From Streptomyces sp. CB00316 (lineage in GTDB: Bacteria > Actinomycetota > Actinomycetes > Streptomycetales > Streptomycetaceae), in the NCBI RefSeq assembly GCF_001905595.1, contig NZ_LIXI01000009.1:276535-340534 (forward strand): 64,000 nucleotides of DNA. Direction: 5' to 3'. The notes under the pieces were generated by a model. That model was given only the letters and a program-made list of their open reading frames with translations, had not been told where the DNA came from and did not search any database. A program made the translations under genes and the position numbers. The number at the start of each line of letters is the position of its first letter. The first letter of the stretch is position 1. Positions 44,116-53,356 of the stretch are shown piece after piece.

Positions 44116-45306
44116 CTATCCGCTTATGTCCGATGAGTGGCGTACTGGCGAAGTGTCCTTGTCTGTCGGTCTGTCCAGCGCCCCGCTCACCGGCCCGTCC
44201 GCCGGTACGCCGCCGGGCTCCGGCTCACCGTTCCGTGCCTCCGCTCCCACGTGTCCGAGGGGCCCGTCCCCGGCCGGAACGAACAGCATCGTCGGGTGGT
44301 GCGGCAGCCGCAGATCGTCCAGGGCCAGGGCGCGCGCGATCCGGAGTGCGCCGGTCAGCGGATCGCCCGTCCCGTTGGTCACCCGGGCCTGCGGATCCAG
44401 CCGCGCCAGCTCCTCGCGCACCGGTCCGAGCAGGGGCTCACCCATCCGGAACAGCCCGCCGGTCAGGGCCACTTCGCGGTCCTCGTCGCCCTGCGGGCCG
44501 GCAGTCGGACAGACGGCCGCCGCCGCTTCGGCGATATGGCCGGCCGCCTCCCGCAGAATGCCCGCCGCGACCTCGTCCGCTCCGGCGCACGCCGCCACCT
44601 CGGGGGCGAAGGAGGCGAGCACGGCCGGGCGGTCGGAGCGCGGGTAGAGCAGCCCCGGCAGATCCTCGGCAGCTCCGAACACGGCGTGCAGCCGGGCCAG
44701 CAGGGCGGGGGAGCCGCCGCGCCGCCCGTCATGGGCACGCATCGCCGCTTCGAGCCCTGCCCGGCCGATCCACGCACCGCCGCCACTGTCACCCAGAAGA
44801 TGACCCCAGCCGTCGGCCCGGTGCCACGACGTGAGGTCCGTGCCGAGGGCGATCATGCCCGTGCCGCCCGCGACGACCGCCCCGGGGCGCTGACCCACCG
44901 CGCCCGCGTACGCCGTCACCGCGTCCGCGGCCAGCGCCATCCGGCGTACGCCCAGCGCCGCCGCGAGCGCGCCCGGGAGCTCCGCCCGCAACCGCCCGCC
45001 GAGCGTGGCCATTCCGGCGGCCCCGACCGCCAGGGCGGCGACCGTCGCGGGGCCATCCCCCGTACGCCCGCCGTCACTTCGGGCTGCCCGCTCCAGCAGC
45101 CCCGCCACCGCGGGCAGCAGTTGTTCCAGCAGATGGGCCGCGTCGATCCCCCCGGCCCCCGTCCGCACCGGCACGGCGCCAACGGCCGTGAACAGCGGCC
45201 CGTCCGTGTCCACCCGGCCGAGCGCCACCCGCAGCCCCGACCCGCCGGAGTCGACCCCGATGACATACGTCCCAGGGGTGGCCGCAGAGGGCCGGGAGTG
45301 GGTCAC
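44116..45306 (-). CDS. BadF/BadG/BcrA-type ATPase, N-acetylglucosamine kinase-like
   Basis: 396 residues. ASKHA fold: phosphate-1 loop YVIGVDSGGSGLRVALG, AALAVGAAGMAT, sugar-kinase VVAGGTGMIALG followed by GDSGGGAWIGRAGLEAAMRAHDG, and VALTGGLFRMGEPLL for the adenosine motif. These match bacterial GlcNAc/glucosamine kinases of the BadF group. The GTG start overlaps the ung stop by 4 bp. It would phosphorylate an amino sugar, possibly from cell-wall turnover. The C-terminal about 60 residues are a low-complexity extension. Confidence 0.88.
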   Translation of the reverse strand: MTHSRPSAATPGTYVIGVDSGGSGLRVALGRVDTDGPLFTAVGAVPVRTGAGGIDAAHLLEQLLPAVAGLLERAARSDGGRTGDGPATVAALAVGAAGMATLGGRLRAELPGALAAALGVRRMALAADAVTAYAGAVGQRPGAVVAGGTGMIALGTDLTSWHRADGWGHLLGDSGGGAWIGRAGLEAAMRAHDGRRGGSPALLARLHAVFGAAEDLPGLLYPRSDRPAVLASFAPEVAACAGADEVAAGILREAAGHIAEAAAAVCPTAGPQGDEDREVALTGGLFRMGEPLLGPVREELARLDPQARVTNGTGDPLTGALRIARALALDDLRLPHHPTMLFVPAGDGPLGHVGAEARNGEPEPGGVPADGPVSGALDRPTDKDTSPVRHSSDISG

Positions 45307-45980
45307 GGCAGACGCCAGTCGACCGGCTGCGCCCCCTGGCGCTCCAGCAGCTCGTTGACGCGGCTGAACGGACGCGAGCCGAAGAACCCGCGGTCGGCCG
45401 ACATGGGCGAGGGGTGCGAGGACTCGATGGCGGGGAAGTCGCCCAGCTGCGGGCGGAGGTTGCGGGCGTCACGCCCCCACAGGACCGACACCAGCGGCGT
45501 GCCCCGGGCCACCAGAGCCTTGATCGCCTGCTCGGTCACCTCTTCCCAGCCCTTGCCCCGGTGCGCGGCGGGTCGCCGCGGCGCGGTGGTCAGCGCCCTG
45601 TTCAGCAGCAGCACCCCCTGCCGGGTCCACGGAGTGAGATCGCCGTTGGACGGCCGCGCCAGGCCGAGGTCCGCGTGCAGCTCCCGGAAGATGTTCTCCA
45701 GGCTGCCCGGCAGCGGGCGGACATCGGGCGCCACGGCGAAGCTCAGCCCGATCGCGTGCCCGGGCGTCGGATACGGATCCTGGCCGACGACGAGGACCCG
45801 CACCTCCTCGAACGGCTGCTGGAACGCCCGCAGTACGTTGGCCCCGGAGGGCAGATACGTACGACCCGCGGCGATCTCCGCGCGGAGGAAGTCGCCCATA
45901 GCGGCGATGCGTTCGGCGACGGGTTCGAGGGCGTCGGCCCACCCCGGCTCGATGATCTCTTTCAACGGTCGTGCTGCCAC
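45303..45980 (-). CDS. ung: Uracil-DNA glycosylase, family 1
   Basis: 225 residues. Catalytic water-activating motif VVGQDPYPTPGHAIGLSF, LPGSLENIFRELHADLG, LLLNRALTT (uracil-binding) and HPSPMSADRGFFGSRPFSRVNELL (leucine-intercalation loop). Start taken at GTG 45980 (MAARPLKEIIEPGW); GTG 45989 adds three residues. It removes uracil from DNA in base excision repair. This is the PYPTPGHA type, probably the second Ung paralogue of Streptomyces. Translationally coupled to the BadF-type kinase. Confidence 0.95.
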   Translation of the reverse strand: MAARPLKEIIEPGWADALEPVAERIAAMGDFLRAEIAAGRTYLPSGANVLRAFQQPFEEVRVLVVGQDPYPTPGHAIGLSFAVAPDVRPLPGSLENIFRELHADLGLARPSNGDLTPWTRQGVLLLNRALTTAPRRPAAHRGKGWEEVTEQAIKALVARGTPLVSVLWGRDARNLRPQLGDFPAIESSHPSPMSADRGFFGSRPFSRVNELLERQGAQPVDWRLP

Positions 45981-46056
45981 GCGCCGCACTCTACTGGTGA
46001 TACGACCACTCCGATCAACTGCCGCCGGCCGGGGGCCCCCGGCCCTGCCCGGCCAC

Positions 46057-47142
46057 TCAGCCGAGAGTCACCGCCCTGACGCAGAGCACGTCCGGCAGGT
46101 GCGAGGCGAGCTGCTGCCAGCTGTCGCCGTCGTCCGCGCTGGCGTACAACTCGCCGTTGCGGTTGCCGAAGTAGATCCCGGCGGGATCCGCGTCGTCCGT
46201 GCAGAGCGCGTCGCGCAGCACCGTGCCGTAGTGCTCCTCGCCCGGCAGGCCCGCCGTGAGCGGCTGCCAGGTGCGCCCCGCGTCGGTCGTCCGGAAGACG
46301 CGGCAGCGGTGCTCCGCCGGGACCCGGTCGGCGTCGGCGTTGATCGGGAAGACGTACGCCGTGTCGCCGCGGTGCGGGTGCGCCACGGCGGCGAACCCGA
46401 AGTCGGAGGGCAGGCCCGCGCCGATGTCGCTCCAGCTGTCACCTCCGTCGTCGCTGCGGAAGACGCCCCAGTGGTTCTGGAGGTAGAGGCGGTCCGGATC
46501 GGAGGCGTCCCGGGCGACCTTGTGGACGCACTGGCCGAACTCCGGGTCCGGGTCCGGCAGGAACACCGCTGAGACGCCCCTGTTCGCCGGGGCCCAGCTC
46601 TCCCCGCCGTCCTTCGTCCGGAACACGCCCGCTGTCGAGACCGCGACCGTCACCGCACGGGCGTCCCGGCGGTCGGTCAGGATGGTGTGCAGCCCCTCCC
46701 CGCCGCCGCCCGGCACCCACTTCGAGCGCGTCGGGTGCTCCCAGAGCGGGCGGACCAGCTCGAAGGACTCGCCCCGGTCCTCGGAGCGGAACAGCGCGGC
46801 CGGCTCGGTGCCCGCGTAGACCACGTCCGGGGCCTCGGGACCGGCCGGCTGCAACTGCCAGACCCGCTCCAGCGACGCCCCGGTGAACTCGGGGAACTTC
46901 ACCGCGGGAAGCCGCGGCTCGACCCAGCTCTCGCCCAGGTCGTCGGAGTGGAAGACGGACGGCCCCCAGTGCGCGCTGTCACCGCCCGCCAGCAGCCGGG
47001 GCGTGGCCCCACGGGTGTCGACGGCCACCGAATAGATCGCCTGCGCGTTGAAGTGCGGCCCTTCGATCTTCCAGTTCCCCTCGCGCCTGCGGCCGATGAA
47101 GAGACCTTTGCGGGTGCCCACGGTGAGGAGTACTTCGGTCAT
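46057..47142 (-). CDS. BNR/Asp-box beta-propeller protein (exo-sialidase-like)
   Basis: 361 residues, ATG 47142. Six Asp-box-type repeats are visible: HSDDLGESW, RSEDRGESF, RTKDGGESW, RSDDGGDSW, RTTDAGRTW and SADDGDSW, spaced by about 45-60 residues, which fits a six-bladed propeller of the sortilin/BNR class. No signal peptide and no sialidase catalytic set (Arg triad) stand out, so hydrolase activity is doubtful. Typical annotation is exo-alpha-sialidase or WD40/YVTN/BNR-repeat protein. Confidence 0.88.
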   Translation of the reverse strand: MTEVLLTVGTRKGLFIGRRREGNWKIEGPHFNAQAIYSVAVDTRGATPRLLAGGDSAHWGPSVFHSDDLGESWVEPRLPAVKFPEFTGASLERVWQLQPAGPEAPDVVYAGTEPAALFRSEDRGESFELVRPLWEHPTRSKWVPGGGGEGLHTILTDRRDARAVTVAVSTAGVFRTKDGGESWAPANRGVSAVFLPDPDPEFGQCVHKVARDASDPDRLYLQNHWGVFRSDDGGDSWSDIGAGLPSDFGFAAVAHPHRGDTAYVFPINADADRVPAEHRCRVFRTTDAGRTWQPLTAGLPGEEHYGTVLRDALCTDDADPAGIYFGNRNGELYASADDGDSWQQLASHLPDVLCVRAVTLG

Positions 47143-47341
47143 GGCGGAGACCTCCCGATACGCCGTTGTGCCGGATGGGAGACAGTCTGCACCCGACCAC
47201 TGACAGTGGCCCGGGGACGCTCCCGGCGCGTCCGGTCATTCCGGCGGACACCCCTGGCGCCCGGGGCGCTCGTCCGGTTCACCCCCGGCACCTCACGCTG
47301 CCGCCCGCACCGCTCGCCGCACCGCTCGCCGGCCCGGACGC

Positions 47342-47914
47342 CTACGGCGCCGCCGTCGCGCTGCCCCCGGTCGGAGCCTGTGCGGCCCGCGCCGCGCGCT
47401 CGGCGGGCGCGGACCCACGCGGGCAGGTCAGCAGCCACGTGGTGCTGCCGTCGTCCTCCTGGATGTCCCCGACGTGGACGAAGCCGATCCGGCCCAGCAC
47501 GGCCAGCGAGGCGGCGTTCTCGGCGGCCACGGTCGCGTGCACCTCGGCCAGTCCGAGGGTGCCGAACCCGTGCCCGACGAGAGCGAGCGCCAGCTCCGTA
47601 CCGAGGCCACGGCCCCAGGCGCCGGGGGCGAGCGCGTAGATGATCTCGTGCCCGCCGGAGGCCTCGGTCGGCTTGATCTCGGCGTGCCCCACGAGCTCGC
47701 CGCCGACCCTGACCGCCCAGACCTCGAAGCGGTTCTCGGCGTAGACCTTGGTGAAGATCCGGCCGAAGAGAGCCCGGTCCTCGGCCTCCGTGGAAGGCCC
47801 GTCGCCCATCCACCGGGAGACCGAGGCGTCCTGGAACAGGGCGACGAACTCCTCCTCGTCGGCGGGCGTGTACGGGGTGAGCAACAGGCGGTCGGTACGC
47901 AGCAAAGGATTCAC
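47342..47914 (-). CDS. GNAT family N-acetyltransferase (RimJ/RimL-like)
   Basis: 190 residues. N-terminal LRTDRLLLTPYTPADEEEFVALF is the RimJ/RimL opening; GRGLGTELALALVGHGFGTLGLAEVHATVAAENAASLAVLGRIGF is the acetyl-CoA-binding motif A/B. The GTG start at 47914 has a weak RBS. The substrate is unknown: ribosomal-protein N-termini or small amines. Confidence 0.9.
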   Translation of the reverse strand: MNPLLRTDRLLLTPYTPADEEEFVALFQDASVSRWMGDGPSTEAEDRALFGRIFTKVYAENRFEVWAVRVGGELVGHAEIKPTEASGGHEIIYALAPGAWGRGLGTELALALVGHGFGTLGLAEVHATVAAENAASLAVLGRIGFVHVGDIQEDDGSTTWLLTCPRGSAPAERAARAAQAPTGGSATAAP

Positions 47915-48035
47915 AGGGGGTGAAGCTACGGGCGACCGGAGTCCGGCACAATCGAATTCCGCTGGTCAGCGGTCCGCGGCTCAGCTGAGATGCTGGAGCG
48001 GCACATATCACCGGACCGGGCACGAGGAGCAGACG

Positions 48036-48440
48036 ATGCGCAGCGGGATCACGGACGCCGACGGTCACGACGTGCCGGTGATGGTGGCCCCGGGGGAAGC
48101 CGGACCCGATCCCCGTGTCTCCGTGACGCTGACGCCCCCGGTGGGCGAGCTGCGCTGGTCGTGCACCCCGGCCGCCGCCCGGGAGCTGGCGGCCGCGCTG
48201 GTCCGGGCGGCCGAGGAGACGGAGAACGCGTCCGACGAGGGACCGGTCACGGTTCCGGCGGGCGAACTGCGCCGCGGTGACGTGCGGGACGGCGAGAAGG
48301 CCATGACCGTGGACGGCGTACGCACCGACGGGTCCACGACCCACGTCACCTGGAGGTCCGGCGCGGGCCGTACCTGGAACCAGAGTTACGACGTCAACAC
48401 CGCGATCACCCTCAGGCGCCGGCTGCCCGACGACCGCTGA
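48036..48440 (+). CDS. Hypothetical protein, Streptomyces-type
   Basis: 134 residues from ATG 48036 with GAGGAG 7 bases upstream; the longer frame to 47748 is a shadow of the acetyltransferase. Features: VSVTLTPPVGELRWSCTPAAARELAAALVRAAEET in the first half and TTHVTWRSGAGRTWNQSYDVNTAITLRRRLP at the end, beta-rich with one helix. No membrane segment. No family recognised. Confidence 0.72.
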   Translation: MRSGITDADGHDVPVMVAPGEAGPDPRVSVTLTPPVGELRWSCTPAAARELAAALVRAAEETENASDEGPVTVPAGELRRGDVRDGEKAMTVDGVRTDGSTTHVTWRSGAGRTWNQSYDVNTAITLRRRLPDDR

Positions 48441-48518
48441 AGCCTCCACCCGCAGGTCCGGTCGCCATCCTGCCGCCAGGAGCGGCGACTCCGGCCTCCG
48501 GCCCGCCCGCCGCCTCGC

Positions 48519-48524
48519 TAGGCT
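48519..48524 (+). promoter_or_regulatory. -10 element for a probably leaderless methyltransferase mRNA
   Basis: TAGGCT at 48519-48524 lies 7 bases before ATG 48532, so transcription would start at or next to the start codon. No Shine-Dalgarno is present, which fits leaderless translation, common in Streptomyces. No convincing -35 was seen. Confidence 0.6.
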
Positions 48525-48531
48525 GGCCGCG

Positions 48532-49260
48532 ATGGTCACCAAACAAGGACCCACCCTCCGCGAGCTGGCCGTCCAGGCGCTCTCGTCGACCGAGCGCGGC
48601 TACGACCTCCTCGCCCCGAAGTTCGACCACACGCCCTACCGGACCCCGGACCGGGTCCTCGAAAGCGTCACCCGGGCGCTGGAGCCGCTCGGCCCCTTCG
48701 GCACCGGCCTCGACGTCTGCTGCGGGACCGGCGCGGGCGTGGGCGTGCTGCGGCAGGTGTGCCGGGAGCGGGTGGCCGGGGTCGACTTCAGCGCGGGGAT
48801 GCTCGCCGAGGCCCGTGCGGCGCTTTCGCCCAGGGACGCCGGACCGACGGTCGACTGGGTGCGGGCCGACGCCCTGGCGCTCCCGTTCGCCCCGGCCTTC
48901 GATCTGGCCCTGAGCATCGGCGCGTTCGGCCACTTCCTGCCCGCGGACCGCTTCGGTCTCTTCGCCGAGGTGTACGGGTCGCTCCGACCGGGCGGCCGGT
49001 TCGTCTTCCCGATCGGCGCCCCGCCGGCCGTGGGGTCGCGCGCCTACTGGTCGCTCCTCGGCTTCGACGCGGCGATGCGGGTGCGCAACGCCCTGTGGCG
49101 CCCGAAGTTCATCATGTACTACCGCACGTTCCGGCTCTCCGACGTGCTCGACGACCTCACCGACGCCGGATTCAGCGTGCGGCTGATGGCCCTGACCGAC
49201 CTGGGGCAGCGCCCCGACGGCTCCCCGCGCGCCCGCCTGGTGGTGGCGACCCGGGAGTAA
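48532..49260 (+). CDS. Class I SAM-dependent methyltransferase
   Basis: 242 residues. SAM motif I GTGLDVCCGTGAGVGVLRQV (about 58-75), GVDFSAGMLAEARAAL and DLALSIGAFGHFLPADRFGLFAEVYGSLRPGGRFVFPIGAPPAVGSRAYW. A methyltransferase-25-like enzyme with an unknown small-molecule substrate. The start lacks an RBS; see the -10 element directly upstream. Confidence 0.88.
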   Translation: MVTKQGPTLRELAVQALSSTERGYDLLAPKFDHTPYRTPDRVLESVTRALEPLGPFGTGLDVCCGTGAGVGVLRQVCRERVAGVDFSAGMLAEARAALSPRDAGPTVDWVRADALALPFAPAFDLALSIGAFGHFLPADRFGLFAEVYGSLRPGGRFVFPIGAPPAVGSRAYWSLLGFDAAMRVRNALWRPKFIMYYRTFRLSDVLDDLTDAGFSVRLMALTDLGQRPDGSPRARLVVATRE

Positions 49261-49297
49261 GGCGGGGGGCCTGGGCCCGGAGTGGAGCAGGGGGCTC

Positions 49298-50665
49298 TCA
49301 CTCCTCCTCGCCCCGCGCCGCCGCCAGCAGCCCCTGCCAGTCGGGGATCTTCACCGGACCCCGTCCCAGCGAACGCCCCAGGGCCGCCTCCGCGCGCTCG
49401 ATCGACAGCCAGCCGTCCCATTCCACCGGCCGCAGCCCCCACGCCCGCAGCACGGCCAGCGGGTCCTCCGCGGCCGACCGGCGGGCGAGCAGGGGCGCGT
49501 CCTCGATCAGCGAGGCGACGGTCTCCTTGGCGCAGGACCGGTTCGAACCGATCACCCCGGTCGGCCCCCGCTTGATCCACCCCGCCACGTACTCCCCGGC
49601 CGAGGGCACCCCGTCCCGCAGGACCCGCCCCGCCACGTGCGGCACCGTCCCGCGCACCGGGTCGAAGGGCAGGCCGGGCAGCTCCACCCCGCGGTAGCCG
49701 ACGGCCCGCAGCACGAGCTGAGCCTCGACGTCCTCGTACGCACCGGTGTCCTGCACGCCCCCGGCACCGTCCGGAGCCGTACGCGCGAACCGTACCCCGG
49801 CGACCCGCCCGCCGCGCTCCAGCAGCTCGACCGGTCGTAGGAAGAACCGCAGCCGGATCCGGCGTACGGCATCGGACACCGAGGCCTCCCGCTGCGCCGA
49901 CCAGCCACGCAGCACTTCCAGGTTCCGCCGCACCACCGCGGGCAACGGCAGCCCCTCCTGGGCCGCGTACGCCGGGTCCATGGCCAGCTCCGCCGGGTCG
50001 ACGACGACCCGCGCCCCGGGCAGCGCCCCCAGCTCCCGCAGCTCCTTGGTGGTGAACCGGGCCTGGGAGGGGCCGCGCCGGCCCGCGATGTGCACCTCGC
50101 GCACCCGGCTGCCGGCGAGCGCCCCGAGCGCGGCCCTCGGCACATCCGTGGCGCGCAGTTCGTCCGCGCCGCGCGCCAGGATCCGGGCCACGTCGACCGC
50201 CACGTTGCCGACCCCGATCACCACGGCCGAGCGGGCTTCCAGGGCGAAGCCGTCGGGGGCGATGTCCGGGTGGGCGCTGTACCAGGAGACGAACCGGGTG
50301 GCGGACCAGCTCCCCGGAAGATCCTCGCCCGGTACCGCCAGCGGGCGGTCGGCGGCGGCCCCGACGCAGTAGACGACCGCGTGGTACAGCTCCGCCAGAC
50401 GGGCCGGGGGGACGCCGCCCACCCCGCCGATCTGCACATGGCCGACGAACGTGACCCGCTCGTCCTCCAGGACCGCCCGCAGGCTGTTCTGGAGCGACTT
50501 GATCTTCTCGTGGTCGGGGGCGACCCCGTACCGCACCAGGCCGTACGGGGTGGGCAGTCGGTCCAGGACGTGCACGCGGACCTCCGGCACGAGCGACTGG
50601 TTCAGCAGGGCCTGGGCGGTGTAGACCCCGCTGGGGCCGGAACCGACGACGGCGACACGGAGCAC
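49298..50665 (-). CDS. FprA-like ferredoxin/flavodoxin-NADP+ reductase
   Basis: 455 residues. FAD-binding LRVAVVGSGPSGVYTAQALLNQ, NADPH-binding AVVIGVGNVAVDVARILARGADEL, and YVAGWIKRGPTGVIGSNRSCAKETVASLIED, the C-terminal signature of adrenodoxin-reductase-type FprA. The start is GTG 50665, set by AAGAGGTG. It transfers electrons between NADPH and ferredoxin, for example to P450s. A long-form homologue lacking the N-terminal ferredoxin fusion. Confidence 0.93.
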   Translation of the reverse strand: MLRVAVVGSGPSGVYTAQALLNQSLVPEVRVHVLDRLPTPYGLVRYGVAPDHEKIKSLQNSLRAVLEDERVTFVGHVQIGGVGGVPPARLAELYHAVVYCVGAAADRPLAVPGEDLPGSWSATRFVSWYSAHPDIAPDGFALEARSAVVIGVGNVAVDVARILARGADELRATDVPRAALGALAGSRVREVHIAGRRGPSQARFTTKELRELGALPGARVVVDPAELAMDPAYAAQEGLPLPAVVRRNLEVLRGWSAQREASVSDAVRRIRLRFFLRPVELLERGGRVAGVRFARTAPDGAGGVQDTGAYEDVEAQLVLRAVGYRGVELPGLPFDPVRGTVPHVAGRVLRDGVPSAGEYVAGWIKRGPTGVIGSNRSCAKETVASLIEDAPLLARRSAAEDPLAVLRAWGLRPVEWDGWLSIERAEAALGRSLGRGPVKIPDWQGLLAAARGEEE

Positions 50666-50784
50666 GGCGCACCTCTTCCCGAAGGGTGCTTTCCAGCATC
50701 GCACCGACGGCCGGAACGCGGGAGGCCCGCGGTCAGGTCACTCGGTCCGGCGGCCGGATCACTCCAGTGCGGGATGTACGTCGC

Positions 50785-51453
50785 TCACGTCATCAGCGTG
50801 CGCATCCGGTTGATCTCCACCGTCTGCTGGGCGACGACATCGCTCGCCATCTCCTCGACGATCACGTCGTTCCCCTCGGAGAGCGCCTCCGTGGCCATGG
50901 TGATCGCCCCCTGGTGGTGGGTGATCATCAGCTCCAGGAAGAGATCGTCGAAGGCATTGCCCTTCGCCGCGCGCAACTCCTTCAGCTGCGCCTCGGTCGC
51001 CATACCAGGCATCCCGGCATGGTCGTGGGGCTGTTTGCGGTCCTCGCCACCGTTCCTTTTCAGCCAACCTTCCATCGCGCCGATCTCCGGCTTCTGGCCT
51101 GCGGATATGCGCTCGGCCAGCCTCTTCACGGCTGTGGCGGAGGCCCGTTCCGGGGCGAGTTCGGTCATCACGAGGGCCTGGGAGTGGTGCTCGATCATCA
51201 TCTGCGCATAGCGGAAGTCGGCGGAGTTCGCGGTGTCCCTGCCCGCCTCCCTCGCCGCCTCCTCGGCGGTGAGCGTCCGGGCGGGCTCGCCCGGTCTGCC
51301 GGGTGCCACCACCCCCGGACCTGCGTCCTTGCCCGCGGCCGGTTTCGTGTCGCCGCCGTCGCCGTCGCAGCCGCCCAGGGCGAGAGCGGCGGCAATCACC
51401 GCTGCCGCGAGGACGGTTGCGCGGGGCCGGGCGGACGGACGGTGAATCAACAC
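50785..51453 (-). CDS. DUF305 lipoprotein
   Basis: 222 residues from GTG 51453, with a strong AGGAGGT RBS. Signal peptide with lipobox ALALGGC (Cys29). DUF305 motifs, His-rich and ferritin-like: FRYAQMMIEHHSQALVMTELA and LFLELMITHHQGAITMATEALSEG, with a His-rich linker (KQPHDHAGMPGM). Exported and lipid-anchored. The paired HH motifs suggest metal (often copper) binding. Divergent from the LVIVD gene across 178 bp. Confidence 0.92.
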   Translation of the reverse strand: MLIHRPSARPRATVLAAAVIAAALALGGCDGDGGDTKPAAGKDAGPGVVAPGRPGEPARTLTAEEAAREAGRDTANSADFRYAQMMIEHHSQALVMTELAPERASATAVKRLAERISAGQKPEIGAMEGWLKRNGGEDRKQPHDHAGMPGMATEAQLKELRAAKGNAFDDLFLELMITHHQGAITMATEALSEGNDVIVEEMASDVVAQQTVEINRMRTLMT

Positions 51454-51631
51454 GGCGACCTCCTGTGCCAGATAGGTGTGTTGCAGACCGTTCCTAGCAC
51501 GCTTCCGCGGGGGCAAAGATCAAAAACTTCATTACGTCTCTGTTGCCATCTGTTGATGTGTACATGTGAGGGACGATACTGCCGGGGTCCGTGAACCGTT
51601 CGAACCCCGAACGGATACAAGGGAGGACGCA

Positions 51632-53125
51632 GTGATCTCGTTGCACACCACCCGCGTGCGGCGCAGACGTCTGGGCGTGGCAGCAGCCGCGGCCGGGCTC
51701 TTCGCCGCGCTGCTGACAGCCGCACCCGCAGCCGCGACGCCCGATCCGGGCGACGCCCCGGTCGAACGTGGCTCCGTGACCACCAGTCAGCAGGCCGAGG
51801 CCCGCGCCGCGATCCGCGGCGGTGACATACCCGGCGTGGACGAGATCGTCCACAGCTCGAACATCAAACACCTGGCGAACGTCCCGAAGGGCGCCCTGAA
51901 GGGCACCAACACCGACCTCGCGTTCCAGGGCAAGTACGCCTACGTCGGCAACTACGACGGCTTCGTCATCTACGACATCAGCAACCCGAAGAAGCCGAAG
52001 ACGGTCTCCGAGGTCCTCTGCCCCGGCGCGCAGAACGACATCTCGGTCTCCGGGAACCTGCTGTTCCTGTCCACCGACTCCTCGCGCAGCGACGACTCCT
52101 GCTCCAGCGTCACCCAGCCCGCCACGGAGAAGTCCTCCTGGGAGGGCATGAAGATCTTCGACATCAGCGACAAGCGCCACCCCCGGTACATCGCGGCTGT
52201 CGAGACCGCCTGCGGCTCGCACACCCACACCCTCGTGCCGGACGGCAAGAAGAACATCTACATCTACGTCTCCTCGTACTCGCCGAACGAGGCGTTCCCC
52301 GACTGCCAGCCGCCGCACGACGGCATCTCCATCATCAAGGTGCCGGTCAAGAAGCCGCAGAAGGCCAAGCTCGTCAGCTTCTCGAACCTCTTCCCGGACG
52401 GCGGCAACCCGGGAGCGCCCCAGAACCCGGGCGTCTCCAAGACGACGGGCTGCCACGACATCACGGTCCTGCCCTCCAAGGACCTGGCCGCCGGTGCCTG
52501 CATGGGTGACGGCCTGCTGTTCTCCATCAAGGACCCGGAGCGCCCGAAGATCATCGACCGGGTCCAGGACAACGTGAACTTCGCGTTCTGGCACTCGGCC
52601 ACCTTCAACCAGGGTGCGAACAAGGTCGTCTTCACCGACGAACTCGGTGGCGGCGGCGCGGCCACCTGCAACGAGGAGATCGGGCCCAAGCGGGGTGCCG
52701 ACGGCATCTACGACATCGTGGGCAAGGGTGACGAGCGCAAGCTGGTCTTCCGCAGCTACTTCAAGATCGACCGCCACCAGGCCGACGTCGAGGTATGTGT
52801 GGCCCACAACGGCTCGATCATCCCGGTGAAGGGCCGCGACCTCATGGTCCAGGCCTGGTACCAGGGCGGCCTCTCCGTCTGGGACTTCACCGACTCGGCC
52901 GAGCCGAAGGAGATCGCCTTCTTCGAGCGCGGCCCGGTCACGCTCGACCGGGTCACCACGGCCGGCCCCTGGTCGGCGTACTACTACAACGGCTACATCT
53001 ACTCCAGCGACATCGCCAAGGGCTTCGACGTGCTGAAGCTGAACGACCGGCGCACCGACCCGGCGGACCGGGTCAAGATGGACGAGCTCAACGTGCAGAC
53101 GCAGCCGGACTACTTCGCCCGCTGA
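51632..53125 (+). CDS. Secreted LVIVD-repeat beta-propeller protein
   Basis: 497 residues from GTG 51632 with GGGAGGA upstream. A twin-Arg/Ala-rich signal peptide (VRRRRLGVAAAAAGLFAALLTAAPAAAT) is followed by propeller repeats (YAYVGNYDGFVIYDISNPKKPKTV, LLFLSTDSSR, GMKIFDISDKRHPRYIAAV, GLSVWDFTDSAEPKEIAFF) and Cys-rich loops (ETACGSHTHT, GCHDITV, TCNEEIG) that could form disulfides outside the cell. Its usual neighbour in Streptomyces is the divergent DUF305 lipoprotein. Ligand unknown. Confidence 0.92.
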   Translation: MISLHTTRVRRRRLGVAAAAAGLFAALLTAAPAAATPDPGDAPVERGSVTTSQQAEARAAIRGGDIPGVDEIVHSSNIKHLANVPKGALKGTNTDLAFQGKYAYVGNYDGFVIYDISNPKKPKTVSEVLCPGAQNDISVSGNLLFLSTDSSRSDDSCSSVTQPATEKSSWEGMKIFDISDKRHPRYIAAVETACGSHTHTLVPDGKKNIYIYVSSYSPNEAFPDCQPPHDGISIIKVPVKKPQKAKLVSFSNLFPDGGNPGAPQNPGVSKTTGCHDITVLPSKDLAAGACMGDGLLFSIKDPERPKIIDRVQDNVNFAFWHSATFNQGANKVVFTDELGGGGAATCNEEIGPKRGADGIYDIVGKGDERKLVFRSYFKIDRHQADVEVCVAHNGSIIPVKGRDLMVQAWYQGGLSVWDFTDSAEPKEIAFFERGPVTLDRVTTAGPWSAYYYNGYIYSSDIAKGFDVLKLNDRRTDPADRVKMDELNVQTQPDYFAR

Positions 53126-53178
53126 TCCGTCGGCAGGAGGAGTTCTTCGGTCCGTCCCGCACTCACAGGGCCGGCGTG

Positions 53179-53204
53179 CGCCGGGCGGTTCTTCCCGCCC
53201 GGCG
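53179..53204 (+). terminator. Hairpin terminator after the LVIVD gene
   Basis: Perfect 10-bp inverted repeat CGCCGGGCGG / CCGCCCGGCG (53179-53188, 53195-53204) with a TTCTTC loop, 54 bp after the stop. Confidence 0.8.
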
Positions 53205-53356
53205 GGCGTCGGCCCCGCGCGTGCGTGCGGGCGCCGCAGATTATTCATTGACCGATGAGCCGGGCCGGGACATGCTGTATGCCGCGCCTGGATCCGGCGA
53301 CGCGGGGGATCGCCGGAATCAGGTGTGTTTCCCGGAGAGCGGCTCCGGTCCCGGGC

